The notes under the pieces are model-generated. The model did no database searches, was not told the origin of the DNA, and saw only the letters and a program-made list of their open reading frames with translations. Made by a program: the position numbers and the translations under genes. Shown here in pieces: positions 35,853 to 47,465 of a stretch of 64,000 nt of DNA. Source of the DNA: Panagrolaimus kolymaensis (lineage: Eukaryota > Nematoda > Chromadorea > Rhabditida > Panagrolaimidae). The stretch is taken from positions 930,001 through 994,000 of the forward strand of contig JAJQJQ010000009.1 of the NCBI GenBank assembly GCA_028622995.1, in the 5' to 3' direction. Within the stretch, counting starts at the first letter, position 1. Each line of letters begins with the position of its first letter.

Positions 35853-36999
35853 CTCTTTTAAATAATTAAAATGAATTTAGAAAGTAATTCCATGTATTTT
35901 TTTAAAGTCCAAAAAAAATATATCAAAAGTCAAAAATAAAACTTTTATCTTCTTTTTTTTCTTTAAACCTTCTTAAAAGTTTTGCACTTTCCAGTCATCG
36001 ACGACGCATTTTATCTAAAGTATGAGGGTTTCCTTAATATATTATAATATCCTTAAAAATATTTGTTTATCTATCTATTTTTCTAGAAAGAAAATGTGTC
36101 TAAAAAACGGGCAAAGTTAAAGAAAAAATGTTTTGAAAAGTAAAACTTTAACTTGTTTTTTGATTTTTTTCTTTGTTTCTATTTTTTATGATTGTCGTCA
36201 AATATTTTGATAACTTTATTTTTTTTTGCGTTCGTTCCATTTATTGTGTACTGTATTAACTTTGCTCACTCATTACTTCTTTTTTATACTTCTTTGTTTT
36301 TGTGTAAAAAATGATTGTAAAAAAAAATAAAAAAAACTATAAAACAAAAACATTAAAACATTCTTCAAAAGTTTTTTTTGTTGTATCTATCTTTTTTTTA
36401 ACTTGACACAATCAATGACAATGAGGAAAAAGAAAAAAATGGTAAACAACCAACTAGAAGCAACGTTAATAGAGTTAAAGGTTGAAGGTAACGACGTCAA
36501 CCTTACCTCTTTTTTCTTTTTTTCTTATCAGTTAACTATCAACATCATCTGATTGTGGTGGAAGTGAACCCCAAAGATTTTTTTATTTTTGCTTGGGTAA
36601 TGAATGCTTTTTTAGCAACAACGCAAACGAACAAAGGAAAGGATAAACTAAAAAAATTTAATAGCTTCTATAATAATAAAAAATCAGGTGCATGTTTATT
36701 TCAAAGTTTTACTCGTGTAAAAATTAATTTCATTGGGTTCTTCTCATGGACATTTTTGCTTTTGTCAGTGTAGGAAAAAAAAGATAAAAAGAAATAAGGT
36801 AAAGAAGAAATAAAGAAAATTCTTTCAGGATGTGTTTTGTTTGTTCAAAAATAGCAACATTCAAATATAAAGTTTGATGAATCAAAAAAATTAATTCTTG
36901 AAACTTCATTGACAACAATTTTTTTTTTTATCATTTTGATATATATAATAAAAATTCTTGGCTTATTAATATTAAATTCTATTTTGTGTTAAATCAAAA
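35853..36999. other. Non-coding region
   Basis: No credible coding sequence. A small hairpin (AAGGTTGA...TCAACCTT) lies near 36480-36505. The remainder is A/T tracts. Confidence 0.45.
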
Positions 37000-37400
37000 T
37001 CAACTATAGAGACGGTTTTCAGCATCGATCCCCATATTATCATCATGATGGTCTTTACACATTAAAACAAGGAAAATACCTAACATTTTAATAATGATTA
37101 TTGTTGGAACTTGCTGTCTTACTTCGCTGAGAGACAATTTTTCAAGTTCACTGACGGTTTTGAACTCACTTTTTTCAAAACTTGCGAAATGTATAATAAA
37201 TTTAATAATATTCCCAAAGAAAAAAATATATTAAATAAAATATTCAAAAAAATTACATCATTTCTTCCAGTTTTTTGAATTTTTTTTGATGAAAGCTTGC
37301 TATTTTTTTACATTTTTCTTCGATATTTGCAAAGTCTTTGAGCTTGTTTTTTTCTTCCTTATATCGCCGATAAACGACTGCATACCAACTCGTGCCCGTC
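37000..37400 (-). CDS. Partial gene: last two exons of an unrecognised protein
   Basis: On the minus strand an open, lysine/glutamate-rich stretch from about 37400 to 37257 (VVYRRYKEEKNKLKDFANIE then EKCKKIASFHQKKFKKLEEM) ends at a GTAATT donor. It joins in phase, across a 76-nt intron, to 37000-37180. That exon reads FEKSEFKTVSELEKLSLSEV, then a hydrophobic run (IIIIKMLGIFLVLMC), and a stop after AENRLYS. The first part looks like a coiled coil. I cannot find the start: the frame runs upstream into a strong hairpin at 37409-37487. It may be a truncated gene. Confidence 0.4.
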
Positions 37401-37408
37401 GTGGAACC

Positions 37409-37487
37409 ACTTCGTGGAAAAAAGTAGACAAACTCGTGGAAAGAATAGGGTAGTTTCCACGAGTTTGTCTATTTTTTTCCACGAAGT
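37409..37487. repeat. Strong inverted repeat, 33-bp arms
   Basis: Arms 37409-37441 and 37455-37487 are complementary with a single mismatch around a 13-base loop. Each arm contains two CGTGGAA units separated by a GTAGACAAACT-like core, so the motif occurs four times. The element abuts the coding-like stretch on the minus strand. Confidence 0.8.
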
Positions 37488-37984
37488 TTTTAATGCAAAT
37501 TTTGTTATGGTAATCATCATTTTAATTATCTTGCTAAAATAATTTAAATGTATTGTATTCGTAAAAATTTATTTTGTGATACTCTTAACCACGTAAATTT
37601 TTTATGTTTTTAACTTTACTTGTATTTTTTATTGTAAGAATTTTTTTCGGCGGGAGTATCAAAAAAGGTGCTAACCACGCTTCTCAGAAATCAATCTTAT
37701 TTAAGCCCTTTCTATTTTATATATTTTTACAGTTCTAATAAATCTTAAAGCATCGAACATTATCGCGTTTAAAATAATTATTATACTTGTTTTCTTATTT
37801 TCATATGATTGAATTTGCTAAAATTTTTCATTTAATGATGTTTCATTTTTTTTATTCAGTTATAGGAATCAGAGGTGGAAAAAAGGAAAATGGAAGTTGG
37901 ATGAATAAAAAACTCCGAAATGCTTGTTGCTTTTAACAGCAACTTGTTCATTACCCTAAAAATTTTTTAATTTTGAAAAACTAC

Positions 37985-38369
37985 TTCTCCTGCAACGTAT
38001 AACTATGAGAATGGAATCTAAGAATATTTTAAAAAAAAGATAAAAAAAACTCAAATATTCAAAAAAGATTAAAACGAGGGAGAGAGATTCCCATTTCAAT
38101 GACTATATTTTCACTTAAATAAAGAAAGGCAAAAAAGATTATTATTTAAGAAAATTTATCGATTTTTTTGTTCCCTAAAATGGAAGCAATAAAAAACCCA
38201 GCAAATAAAAGCTATTTACATTGCGCTTTTTTTAAATGCCAGTGGTTGCACATCGCGCAAAAAAAAAGTATAGCATTTTTTTCCTAAAAAAAACTATTTA
38301 ATTTTTTTGAATATTTTTTTTTTGTTTTTTTTTTTGTTTTTTTAAGATATTATAAATATATAATTAAAG
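37985..38369 (+). repeat. Dispersed non-coding repeat, copy 1
   Basis: Matches 38941-39270 in the same orientation over about 320 bases. Shared runs include AAATTTATCGATTTTTTT, AAAATGGAAG, AATAAAAAAC, AATAAAAGC and GCACATCGCG. Its first 150 bases also match the inverse of 24300-24445. It has no coding capacity that I can see. Confidence 0.7.
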
Positions 38370-38450
38370 CTCGAGTTAAGTAAAATTTATATTTTTGCTG
38401 GCTCCCATTCAAAATTCGATGAGTTTGTAAAAATCCGTAGAAACGGTACG

Positions 38451-38558
38451 GATTTAAATATTGACGCAAAAATGTATCGATCAGCTATTCAATTTTTGTC
38501 AGATAAAATAAATGGTAAATTCAATGAAATTTTGTCTTTCGATATTCTGGAAGATTTG
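38451..38558 (+). pseudogene. Fragment of the 170-residue gene at 40572
   Basis: The stretch DLNIDAKMYRSAIQFLSDKI and following residues match DLNTTAKMYRSALEFLKEKI in the intact gene near 40850-40950, over about 36 codons. The regions before and after do not match, and the frame then runs into low-complexity Lys/Arg codons. It is a truncated, degenerate duplicate. Confidence 0.65.
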
Positions 38559-38688
38559 CGAGGAAACAATAAGAAAATATATTCAAAAAAAGAGATGTGT
38601 TTGGGTTTTATTCTCGAAAGAAAAAAAAGAAGAAGAGTGAATTTGAATGAAAGAAAAGCAAAAAAAGGCCACGATAAAGAGAATCTTT

Positions 38689-38936
38689 TAATTTAAAAAA
38701 AGAATACAAACAATTTTAGGTTTATATTCGAGAACAGCCATAACATATGATTTAATTTCTTCAACAAAATCATTTAACTCCGGCGAATTTTGGTTGAGGA
38801 TTAGTTTTTTAAGATGACTTCTTTGATTTTGAATAAAGTTTGTGAAAGTTGAATCAATTTTATTTTAAAGATTAATAGTTTTTAAATAATTTTGTGCAAA
38901 TTTGATTGTCACAGGAACTTGTAATTGTTCAATTAA
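38689..38936 (-). pseudogene. F-box-associated-like gene relic with an in-frame stop
   Basis: On the minus strand a single frame reads LIEQLQVPVTIKFAQNYLKT, INL, a stop, then NKIDSTFTNFIQNQRSHLKK and on to KSYVMAVLEYKPKIV before the final stop. The pattern FIQNQRSHLKKLIL resembles the domain that follows the F-box in many nematode F-box proteins. The internal stop and lack of flanking exons point to a relic. Confidence 0.4.
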
Positions 38937-38940
38937 TAAT

Positions 38941-39270
38941 CAATACAAATAATAAAAAAAATCAAATATTCAAAATAATCTAAAGAAAAAAATGAGAGAG
39001 TGAGATCCCCATTTTCAATGATTTTATTTTCATTGAAATAAAGAAAGGCAAAAAAGAATACTATTTAAAAAAATTTATCGATTTTTTTATCCGCTAAAAT
39101 GGAAGAAATAAAAAACACTGCGAATAAAAGCTTTTTACATTGCCTTTTTTAAAGGCAGCGGCAGCACATCGCGAAAAAAGTCTTACATTTTTTTAAACAA
39201 CTTATTTTATTTTTTTGAATATTTTGTTTTTGTATTTTTTTAATCTAAGACATAATAAACATATAATTAA
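38941..39270 (+). repeat. Dispersed non-coding repeat, copy 2
   Basis: The second direct copy of the repeat at 37985-38369. It keeps the CTAAAGAAAAAAATGAGAGA run that is diverged in copy 1 but present in the inverted copy at 24300. Small insertions and deletions lie in the T-tracts. Confidence 0.7.
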
Positions 39271-39305
39271 CATTGCTTGAAGCGGACGAATTAAGCAATA
39301 TATAA

Positions 39306-39446
39306 ACTGTTCAACCCAAAGTAAAAACAACTCTTAAACCTGATGGACCATCAAAAAAACAAGATGTTGATCCCATTATTTCACTCAGTAAAACTATTGA
39401 TCAACTCGGTATCAGTGATGGCGCTATACTTCATTTATTTAATTAA
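39306..39446 (+). pseudogene. Short C-terminal fragment, ubiquitin-fold-like ending
   Basis: An open run of 46 codons (TVQPKVKTTLKPDGPSKKQD, then VDPIISLSKTIDQLGISDGA, ILHLFN) ends in TAA. The last 25 residues have the spacing of a ubiquitin-like fold end (TIxQLGISDGAxLHLF). There is no start codon or upstream exon. It directly follows repeat copy 2. Confidence 0.3.
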
Positions 39447-39649
39447 ATCTCTTATTTGAAAAGTTGACGACCATGTATCGTTTTTTTTATTAAAAATAAT
39501 TCTACCAATTTTATTTAATATTTTCAAGAAAGTCGGCACCGGTCGAAATTTTTTGTTGTTGAGATATAGTCACCCCTGTTCTAGATTATGATTAGTTAGG
39601 CTAAATTCAAGAGGATTTGGTCAGAAGTGACGAAAATTTTGGTGTTTGA

Positions 39650-39806
39650 AAAGCTATGTGAACATGTTTTTTTGATTCACATTCGTTGATCGTTTACCAA
39701 AAAAAAATATACAAATAACAGCAATAAAGTACAGCTCAAAAAAACAAGCCTCCACACGCTGTCGTCGTTGTTGTTGTGTCCTTTTATGCTTCTGTCCTCT
39801 TCTTCT
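39650..39806 (+). repeat. Direct repeat flanking the 170-residue gene, left copy
   Basis: Matches 41660-41820. Shared runs include AAAGCTATGTGA.CATGTTTTTT, AAAGTACAGCTCAAAAAA, CACACGCT.TCGTCGT and GTGTCCTTTTAT.CTTCTGT.CTCTTCTTCT. The pair brackets a 1.9-kb segment that holds the intact gene. Confidence 0.7.
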
Positions 39807-40571
39807 ATGGCTAAAATCAAAACAAAACAGAAATATGTTGGATAAATCTTTTTTTTCTTCAATAAATAATTTAAAAACCGCTATAAAAATTCAAGGGCTC
39901 TTTTTGAAAGACGATGGAAAAGAAAATCAAATTATGCAAACAGATGTTAATTTCATGCATATGTCTTTGACTTGACGATATTGTTTTTTTATAGCCAAAA
40001 ACAACCTTTTTTAGCTTAAATATATATTATATAAAGATCATTTATCAAATTTTCTCACACAAAATCTCACTCTTCTTTTTTTCCTTATAGAACTAAATAA
40101 AAGAGTTTTTGTATTTGTTTACGCTTAAATGTTTCATTTACTCATAAATAGAGGACTTGAGTTTCATAAAAAGTGCGAAAGCCCTTACCAAAATATTGAT
40201 TGGGCAATAATAGGAATTTTATAAAACTAGATTATTGTAGCCATAAACAAAAAAATGTAATGGCCATAATTTTTTTGATTAAGTTATTTATTGATTTTGA
40301 ATAACTTTTTTACTTGCTCGCCATTTTTTTGTTTGTAATAATAATTTTTTAAGCTTTTTTTTCAAAAATATTTTTATTATGAATCTTTCTACTTATTTCT
40401 TCCTTTTTTTCATTAAATGCCTAAATTTTTTTTTTTTTTTACGCGTCTCTTGCCTATTGATAAAATTATTTATTGATTTTTGTAATTAATTAACTTTTTC
40501 TTATTTATTCACTTTTTTCTTTGTAATGATAACAATTTTCAGCTTTTTACTCCACATATTGTATTTTAAAA

Positions 40572-41084
40572 ATGAAACCTTCTACTGATTGTGGAGAGAT
40601 TGATGAAAACAGATTCAAACCAACATTAATCGCGGCAGTAAAATTAACTAAAACATCGCCTGATAAACATGCACTGTATACAGCAACTTCTGAATTTCTA
40701 TTAGCAACGTTTTATTTTTTTGCGAATTTCCCTGCAAAAGCTGAAAATTTTATTAATATGCGTAATAACGCATCAAATTTAATCAAAGTATCAGAGGTTG
40801 TAGAAAAGGGCTTACCATTGCTCCTCCATTCCCTCTTCGCCGATCTAAATACCACTGCCAAAATGTATAGATCGGCATTGGAATTCCTCAAAGAAAAAAT
40901 TGGTGGTAATTACTCGGCCATTTTGGCATCCGATATTGTTCAAGAATTTGATGAAAGCATAGCTCTTTGGGAAAATCCTAACTGTTTATCGGAATACCCA
41001 ATGCCAAGTACAAAAATTAATTTAAAAAATATTCCAGCAAGCCATACTTGGTGGACAGAAGAAGATAAGCAAAATAACAAATAA
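40572..41084 (+). CDS. Unrecognised 170-residue single-exon protein
   Basis: An intact single-exon frame starting MKPSTDCGEIDENRFKPTLI. It is predicted to be mostly helical, with a long amphipathic middle (FLLATFYFFANFPAKAENFI and HSLFADLNTTAKMYRSALEF) and a Trp-containing acidic end (ASHTWWTEEDKQNNK). There is no clear signal peptide. A TTTTCAG tract ends 29 bases before the ATG, which fits trans-splicing. A truncated copy of its middle lies at 38451. I do not recognise the family. Lack of introns together with flanking direct repeats could mean a recent duplication or retrocopy. Confidence 0.6.
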   Translation: MKPSTDCGEIDENRFKPTLIAAVKLTKTSPDKHALYTATSEFLLATFYFFANFPAKAENFINMRNNASNLIKVSEVVEKGLPLLLHSLFADLNTTAKMYRSALEFLKEKIGGNYSAILASDIVQEFDESIALWENPNCLSEYPMPSTKINLKNIPASHTWWTEEDKQNNK

Positions 41085-44000
41085 TTATTACTTTGCTCTT
41101 TTATTTTCATTCGCTTGCGTTTGTTTATTTTTTTGTTATACTTTTTTTTGTCTTTACTATTTTTGTACCTTTATCATCTTAAAAAATTGTGCATAAAATT
41201 ACTTTTACTCAAATTTCCATATCGTACATTTTTTTATTAACTTCTTTTTTACTTTATAAAATTGATTTTTATTGTATGTACTGTTGGAACATGAGTGAAA
41301 TGGATTTATGTTTTCGCTTTTATAATTTTTCTTTGTGTAGTCTACTGCTTTCAATCGTTTTTTATTTTATTTGGAGGAAAGCGATGCTTCTGTCACTTTG
41401 TTTTTTTATTTATTGAAAAATGAAATGTAGTTGTAATTTTTTTTATTTTAGCTTTTGTGAAGATTTTATAATTTTCAAGATGTTCAAATTTTTTATTTTA
41501 GCGAAACTTGATAAATAGTTGGAACAATAAATCATTCAATAAAAAATTTTTTAAACTACTCTTTGAATAATGTCGCGATTTACACACTTTTTCAACTTTT
41601 TTTGCTTTTACTTTTACATACCTTTTTTGTTTCTTTGTTTAAAGTTTTTATGTATTTAAAAAGCTATGTGAGCATGTTTTTTTTCTCATTTACTTTCGTT
41701 TTTCGTTTTACCAAAAAAATAAAATTAAAATAACAACAACAAAGTACAGCTCAAAAAATCAAGCATTCACACGCTATCGTCGTCGCTTTTGTGTCCTTTT
41801 ATACTTCTGTTCTCTTCTTCTTTCTTTGCGCGGCGTCCAAAAACCAATGATGATATTCTACTCTTTTCCCTAAGCGTGCGTGAATTTAACAGATAAAAAA
41901 GAAAAACCAATCGTCCAAAAGAATATCATTGACACCCAGTTTGGGGAAAAAGAAAAAATAACAAATGGGATGAAGAAAGATTTTTTTTTTTTTCTAAAGG
42001 CAGTTTTTGCTTTTTGCAATGACTTTTGCTTCTTTCTTCTCTTTTTCTCAAGGACATTGGTTTTTCTTTTTTATTATTTTTTGCCTAGTTTTTAATATTA
42101 AAAAAAAGAAAGAAGAATAAAGTTCATTTTTTGATTGTCAATCATTTGATGAAATCCATCCTAAAAATCGCAACATTTTGTTTAGTTTTTTTTCTTTCGA
42201 CTGACCTTCTTTTGTTTATTGTTTGGGTGTTATTTGTGTTGTTTTTGAGAGATAAGTTCTGTTTATTTTTGATTTTAGTTTTTAAGTTTTTTTACGAAAG
42301 AAGGAAAGGGAAGTTTCGAATCTATTATTGCAAAAACTTTTTTGTTTTTTTGTCTGGGAATTTTACACTTGTCTTTTGTTGTTGTTCGCTTTTAAAATTA
42401 GTGCTGTTTGTGAGTCTAAAAATTTTGTTAGCATTTAGAGAAAATATTTTTTAATAAGTGATAATTTTTTTAGTATCTTGAAATCGTTGCACCTTTTTGT
42501 CCCTGTTTGAGTTACTTTTTTTATTGCTATGCTTAAAGATAAAACCAACTTTTGCTTTTGTTCAGAAATTCATGAAACATCAGTTTTCTTTTTTTATCAG
42601 TGTAAAAAGATTTTTTGTAAATTCTAAATATTGTTGCATTTATCGATGCTTTTCGAATTTTAAAAAAACAATCATAAAATCATTCTTTTTTCAAAATCAT
42701 ATGTTACGATATTTTTTTTATCTAATTAATTAATTTTTTTGTTAATTAGTCCTCACGTTTCCCCAAAAGTATGTATTAATTTGTGTTTTTTTTCCTCGAA
42801 GCAAACATTATTTTTTAAACACATCAATTTATCCTTCCAATTCAACAACTTTGATCCTTTGTTTCCTTGTTGCTATCTCTCAACAAATGCTTTATTTATT
42901 TTTACATTTACATTTGAAATTTATTATTTGTTTTTGTGTTTCTTTGTCCTATTTCTTAAACACAGAAAAAAAGGAATGACATCAATCAAGGAAGTTATTC
43001 AACAAAAAAAGACACACATCGAAAAAGTTTTTTTTGGATCTTTCTTTTCTGTTAGACAAATTGATTTTTTTTTGTTGCCTTTTAATGTTTTTATTTCTAA
43101 GTTAAATTAATTTGATTTAATCTAAAACACCAAAGAAAAATGTTGTTATTTTTATTTATTTTATTTTTTCGAATATAAAAACAAACGCTAAAAACGAGGT
43201 TTTTGTTGTTTGTCTGAGTGGACTTTGTTCCAATTTTTTGAATAAAAAATTTTTTTTAGGAAAAGTGGTTGGTCATCGGTCTTTTCGCGTCGTATTCGCC
43301 TTCTTCTAAAATAAATTTTTTCCATGCGTGTGTTCAATTTTTAAATTTTTTGATTCTACTCAAATTTTTTTCCGAATTTCTTTTTTTCATGCGCGTTAAA
43401 AAAGTGATTTGTGATCATTTCATATTTGCTCGACCATCAAGGATCATAATCAGAAGAATAGAAAATTATTCTCTATTTTTTTTAATGAAAAAAAAAAATG
43501 ACGAAAAAACTCTTTTTAAAACGGACTATTTTATTACTTTGATTTTTTTCTTCCTAAAATCATTAAATTAAGAAAGAGGTTCACTCATTTTTTTTGTTGC
43601 ATGTTCTTTGATATTTGCGTATGAGACTGACGACGACTGACTGCAGCATCACATTCGCATTTTCAACCACGCGGTCGGTCTAACTAACTAAGCATCCATC
43701 GGTTTATTTTTGTTTTTGATTTCACGACGAATTTTTTTTTGTTTTGTCTTGTTTTTATAATCGCATCAATTTGCCGATATGGTTCTAGACTTTTCTACCG
43801 ACTGCTTTGCTTTGTAATTTTGGTGATTTTTAACTAATCTTTTGGTATTATACGCTATGTTGCAATTGAGTAGTTTGGGATTGTCGTCTGCTACTTTCAA
43901 TTTTTTTTGTATTTTATAGTTAAAAGTCTAAAAAAAAATCATACTCATTTTATTTTCATTTATTTTTTTTGCAATTTTTCGTATTTTTTCATTTGAAATA

Positions 44001-45896
44001 GTTACCATTTATTGTTGCTTGGAGACGTCACTCTGCCTTTTGTCCCAATGAGACAAAGACACACTTTCGCGGATCCTCAGTCAATAAAAATGATGGAGGA
44101 CGACAATAGACAAGGAGGATTTTGTATTGTCTGGGTGTCTATCCTATTTTATTTTACTGTCTGAGTCTACCGCGAATTAAGTTTTTTTCAATAAAAAATA
44201 ATGATGAGCAAAAAATCGTATTCACAAAAAAGTAGTTTCGTTTGGCTGGTTTCTCACTCCATTTTTTTCTTTCTTTCTTTTTTGATTAGTCAATAATTTT
44301 TGGTTCTAAAACTATTTTGTGCTTCGCCCCTAAAAAGAGTTCCATTTTTATATTGATTTTTTCGTTTTTTCTCTTTTTAAATGATTTCATTTCGGGTTTC
44401 CTCGTTATTGACAAACAAACAAAAATAAAAAAATATGAAGAAGCTTTTAACTTTAATGTCCACACAAAAATTTTATTATTATTTTTTTCATATAATGAAA
44501 TTTAACTCCCAAACTCGCCCTTCTTTAAAGAGAAAAAAAATATTATTTTATTTTTCCATCGAAGTTTCATTATTGACTCTAGACTCTTTTATTATTATTT
44601 TTTTCTTGAAACAACAAACTTTTTTCCTTTCATTTTCTCTTTTAAAACCTAACTAACGCTTGAGTTTATTATTTTCACTCGTCTCATCTTCTTACATTTT
44701 TTTCCTGAGCCACAAAAAAAAACAAGAAGCAAATATTAAGAAAAAGAAGAAAAAAAAACTAAAACCAAAGCGTCGCTTTCATTTTTTTTTGTTGAAACAA
44801 AGAAGAAAAAAAATTTGAGCGATCTAGTCTTTGCTCCTGTTGCTGCTTGCTACTTTCTTGCTAGCTTCACTTTTTTTCTTCTCTTCACTTTTTTTTCTTT
44901 TTCGCACAGTTTTCTAGTGCTTGCGCAAACATACAAAAGAGAAAACTGCTCCCTTTTTTTCTTAATTTTTTTTGTGGAGTGCTGCAGAGTTTTTAAACAA
45001 TTTTCTTCGTCTAAAAAAAGCTAAACTTTTCTGTTGATTTTTGCTTTAACTTATTTTACTTTTGTTTTAGCAAAGGTTTGGCTTTCCTATTTTTTCCCCA
45101 TTATTTTTTTCTTTGAAGATAAATGCAAAATTTAACTTTTTTCTATTTTTTTTTATTGCTGAAATTCATTTTTTTTTTTGCATTTGCCTGTTTTTTTTAA
45201 GTTGATCCAAAGAAGCGATGTAGGCTGATGACAGGAAAAAACATACACATCCAATTTTTCTTTTTTTTTGGCGGCACGAGATCAAGTTGAATCTTAGCTG
45301 TCGTTGTCGTTGTCGATAGAGTTTTTGACTGACCGCCGAGGCACAGCTGACGCAAATGAAAGAACGAAAAAACTTTTTTTTTATTAAATGCTTCTTAAAT
45401 CCTAGATCACAATTTTTATATATATTTTTTTCCTCAAGTTTTTAGTTATCGTTTTCGTTAAATAAAATATTTTTTGTTTGTTTGAACGCTTGCAACAGCA
45501 GAAGCGACAGTGGCAAGCAGCTTGAAGGAGCAGCTTATCATTTGAAGAAGAAAAAAAGACGCAACAACCTGACTTTATCGTTTCTCTCTCTTTTTTTTCT
45601 CTTTTTTTTGTTTCCCAATCTTGTTTTATGTCTTCTGTTTTTTTTTTCTTCTCTTTCTCTACGCGTGTTATAAAAAAATGATGATGATGCTTGTTGTACA
45701 CAATCAAATCGATAATATACAATCAGAGACAACAAAAAAAATTTCTTACTTACCTAAAAAAATATTTGTTGCATTTTTATTATCATTTTGTCGCCACGCG
45801 TTATTGTTTACTGTAATTTTTTTGTTCTCGATCGGAAATTGTTTAAAACCTAAAATTTGTTTCGAGTAGAAAATTAATATTTTCCTCTATTTTTTT
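41085..45896. other. Long T-rich non-coding region
   Basis: About 4.8 kb. Frames of 60-120 codons exist, but all are Phe/Leu/Ile strings from T-tracts. The right copy of the direct repeat lies at 41660-41820. The stretch 43610-44170 is more complex, with GACGACGACTGACTGCAG, CTAACTAACTAAGC and several GTCT/AGAC dyads, and may be a regulatory region for the gene at 45899. No RNA gene was recognised. Confidence 0.55.
41660..41820 (+). repeat. Direct repeat flanking the 170-residue gene, right copy
   Basis: The partner of 39650-39806, diverged by scattered substitutions and T-tract length changes. Confidence 0.7.
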
Positions 45897-45898
45897 AG
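45897..45898 (+). promoter_or_regulatory. Candidate trans-splice acceptor abutting the ATG
   Basis: A TTTTTTAG tract ends exactly at the base before the start codon, so a spliced leader or a 5' UTR exon would be joined directly to the ATG. Confidence 0.45.
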
Positions 45899-47465
45899 AT
45901 GGCTCTTTTATTCCCTTTAGAAATATTTGATGGGGTATGTCGATGCTATGGGTTTTCAAGCGGTTTTGACGAAGCTTCATCATCATCTTCATTTCCACAT
46001 TCTCAATCATCTCAAAATCAATTCGCCAATATTATTATCAATAATGCACCTTTAATAGATTTATTTCGATTGAAAAGAGTTTCAAAAACTTTTCAAAAAG
46101 CTGCGGAACGCAGACTTGCTTCATTTACGAGAATTGATGTTCGTATTTATGATGGCCTTGCGGAATTGCGCAATCACAAATGTAAAAAAGGTAACAATTT
46201 TTTTGTTATTCTTTAAAATTTAATCTTTTTAATGATTGATAGACTTGTTTTTCTCATATTTTTTTTATTTGTTACCCATTCTTTTTTTTTTTTTGCCTGT
46301 AGACTTTAATCGAAAGAAAGGGCATTAAAAAAACTCTTTTTTCCTTTCCCTTTTTTTTCTTCTTCTTGACAGTTGTTTATTATTTTATTTTATTTTATAA
46401 AAAAGGCAAATGTTAATCAAAAAATGGAATAACAAATTGTATTAAAAAAAGTTTAAAAAAACAAAAGTGTTCGTTTAAAAAATAAATTAGATTAATGCTT
46501 TTTAATTGAATCTTTTTGGTTTCCGGGTTTGAAAAAAATAAATAAACAAAAAAAATGATTCCAAAAAAATGTAAAAAAGCATACTGGCAAAGAAATAAGT
46601 TTTTGAAGTATAAAAATGGCTTTGGGATTAGCAAATCTTATCCCAAAATCAAGTGGCCTAAATTTAGCCGATTTTTGCAACCTGACACTTTACTTGATTG
46701 AATTTTATTTTTGGGTTCAAAACCGCCTGTTTATCCCTCAATTTAAAGCCTCTTTTTTACACTTTTTAACAACGGTGGCTATTTTTCAGACGCCTATGAA
46801 TGGCATCAACATGCAAATGTTATGCTCATGGAAACTGGTCAAGGCCATATTGGTATTGCAATTGACACCAAAATGAAGAGCTCCGATGTTAAAGCCTTAT
46901 TTCAATTATTGGCAGCCTTCAGATACACCGTGGAAGAATTATATATGGATTGTCCAATAATTGAAATACTTGTTGCACAAATAAATAAGCAACAAGTAAA
47001 TTTATTGATTGAAATGTTAAAAACCAATCGAAAATTTCATGGCCATGGAGATTACAGCCATCAATCGTTAGCTACTTTACCAACTTCAGAAGGAGCTATT
47101 CCTGGACCATTTTTTCCTATTTTAAAGAAGCTCACAATTACTTCAAAAGTAAGTAACTAAACCTAGCTTCTTTTTTTTCTTACAACGAAATTATTTTTAT
47201 TTATTTATTTTAGTCAAATCAATTGGAACACTTATCACGACTTATCACATATGCGGTTGGAGTAGATTTCCTTTATGAAACTCAAAACATTGATTTACTT
47301 TGTTTGAAAATATGCTTTGGCGGCCAATGGTGTCAAAAAAGAAATGTCCGAATGTTTAGACATGTTAATCGCTTCCGACAATGGACGGAGGCTGATACAC
47401 TTGGTGAACGATATTTTCAACAATTTAGTGGAACCAATAAAACTAAATCATCTCATAGAAATTAG
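45899..47465 (+). CDS. F-box-like protein
   Basis: Exons 45899-46190, 46790-47148 and 47214-47465 give 300 residues with consistent phases. Residues 3-14 (LLFPLEIFDGVC) and 55-85 (LIDLFRLKRVSKTFQKAAER...FTRIDV) fit the LP.EI...I and SKxF.....R parts of an F-box, split by a Ser/Asn/Gln-rich insertion. Downstream are leucine-rich stretches (DVKALFQLLAAFRYTVEELY and NQLEHLSRLITYAVGVDFLY) like the substrate-binding half of nematode F-box proteins. It would act as a receptor of an SCF ubiquitin ligase. Intron 1 is 599 nt, much longer than the others. The target is unknown. Confidence 0.65.

Noticed and set aside
37409..37487. Hairpin as a bacterial-type terminator
   Set aside because: The window is a nuclear nematode sequence and the hairpin lacks a terminator context; a foldback repeat is the better reading.
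41189..43571. A series of plus-strand frames of 60-123 codons
   Set aside because: They consist of Phe/Leu/Ile/Lys strings from T-tracts, with no domain, no splice logic and no paralogue.
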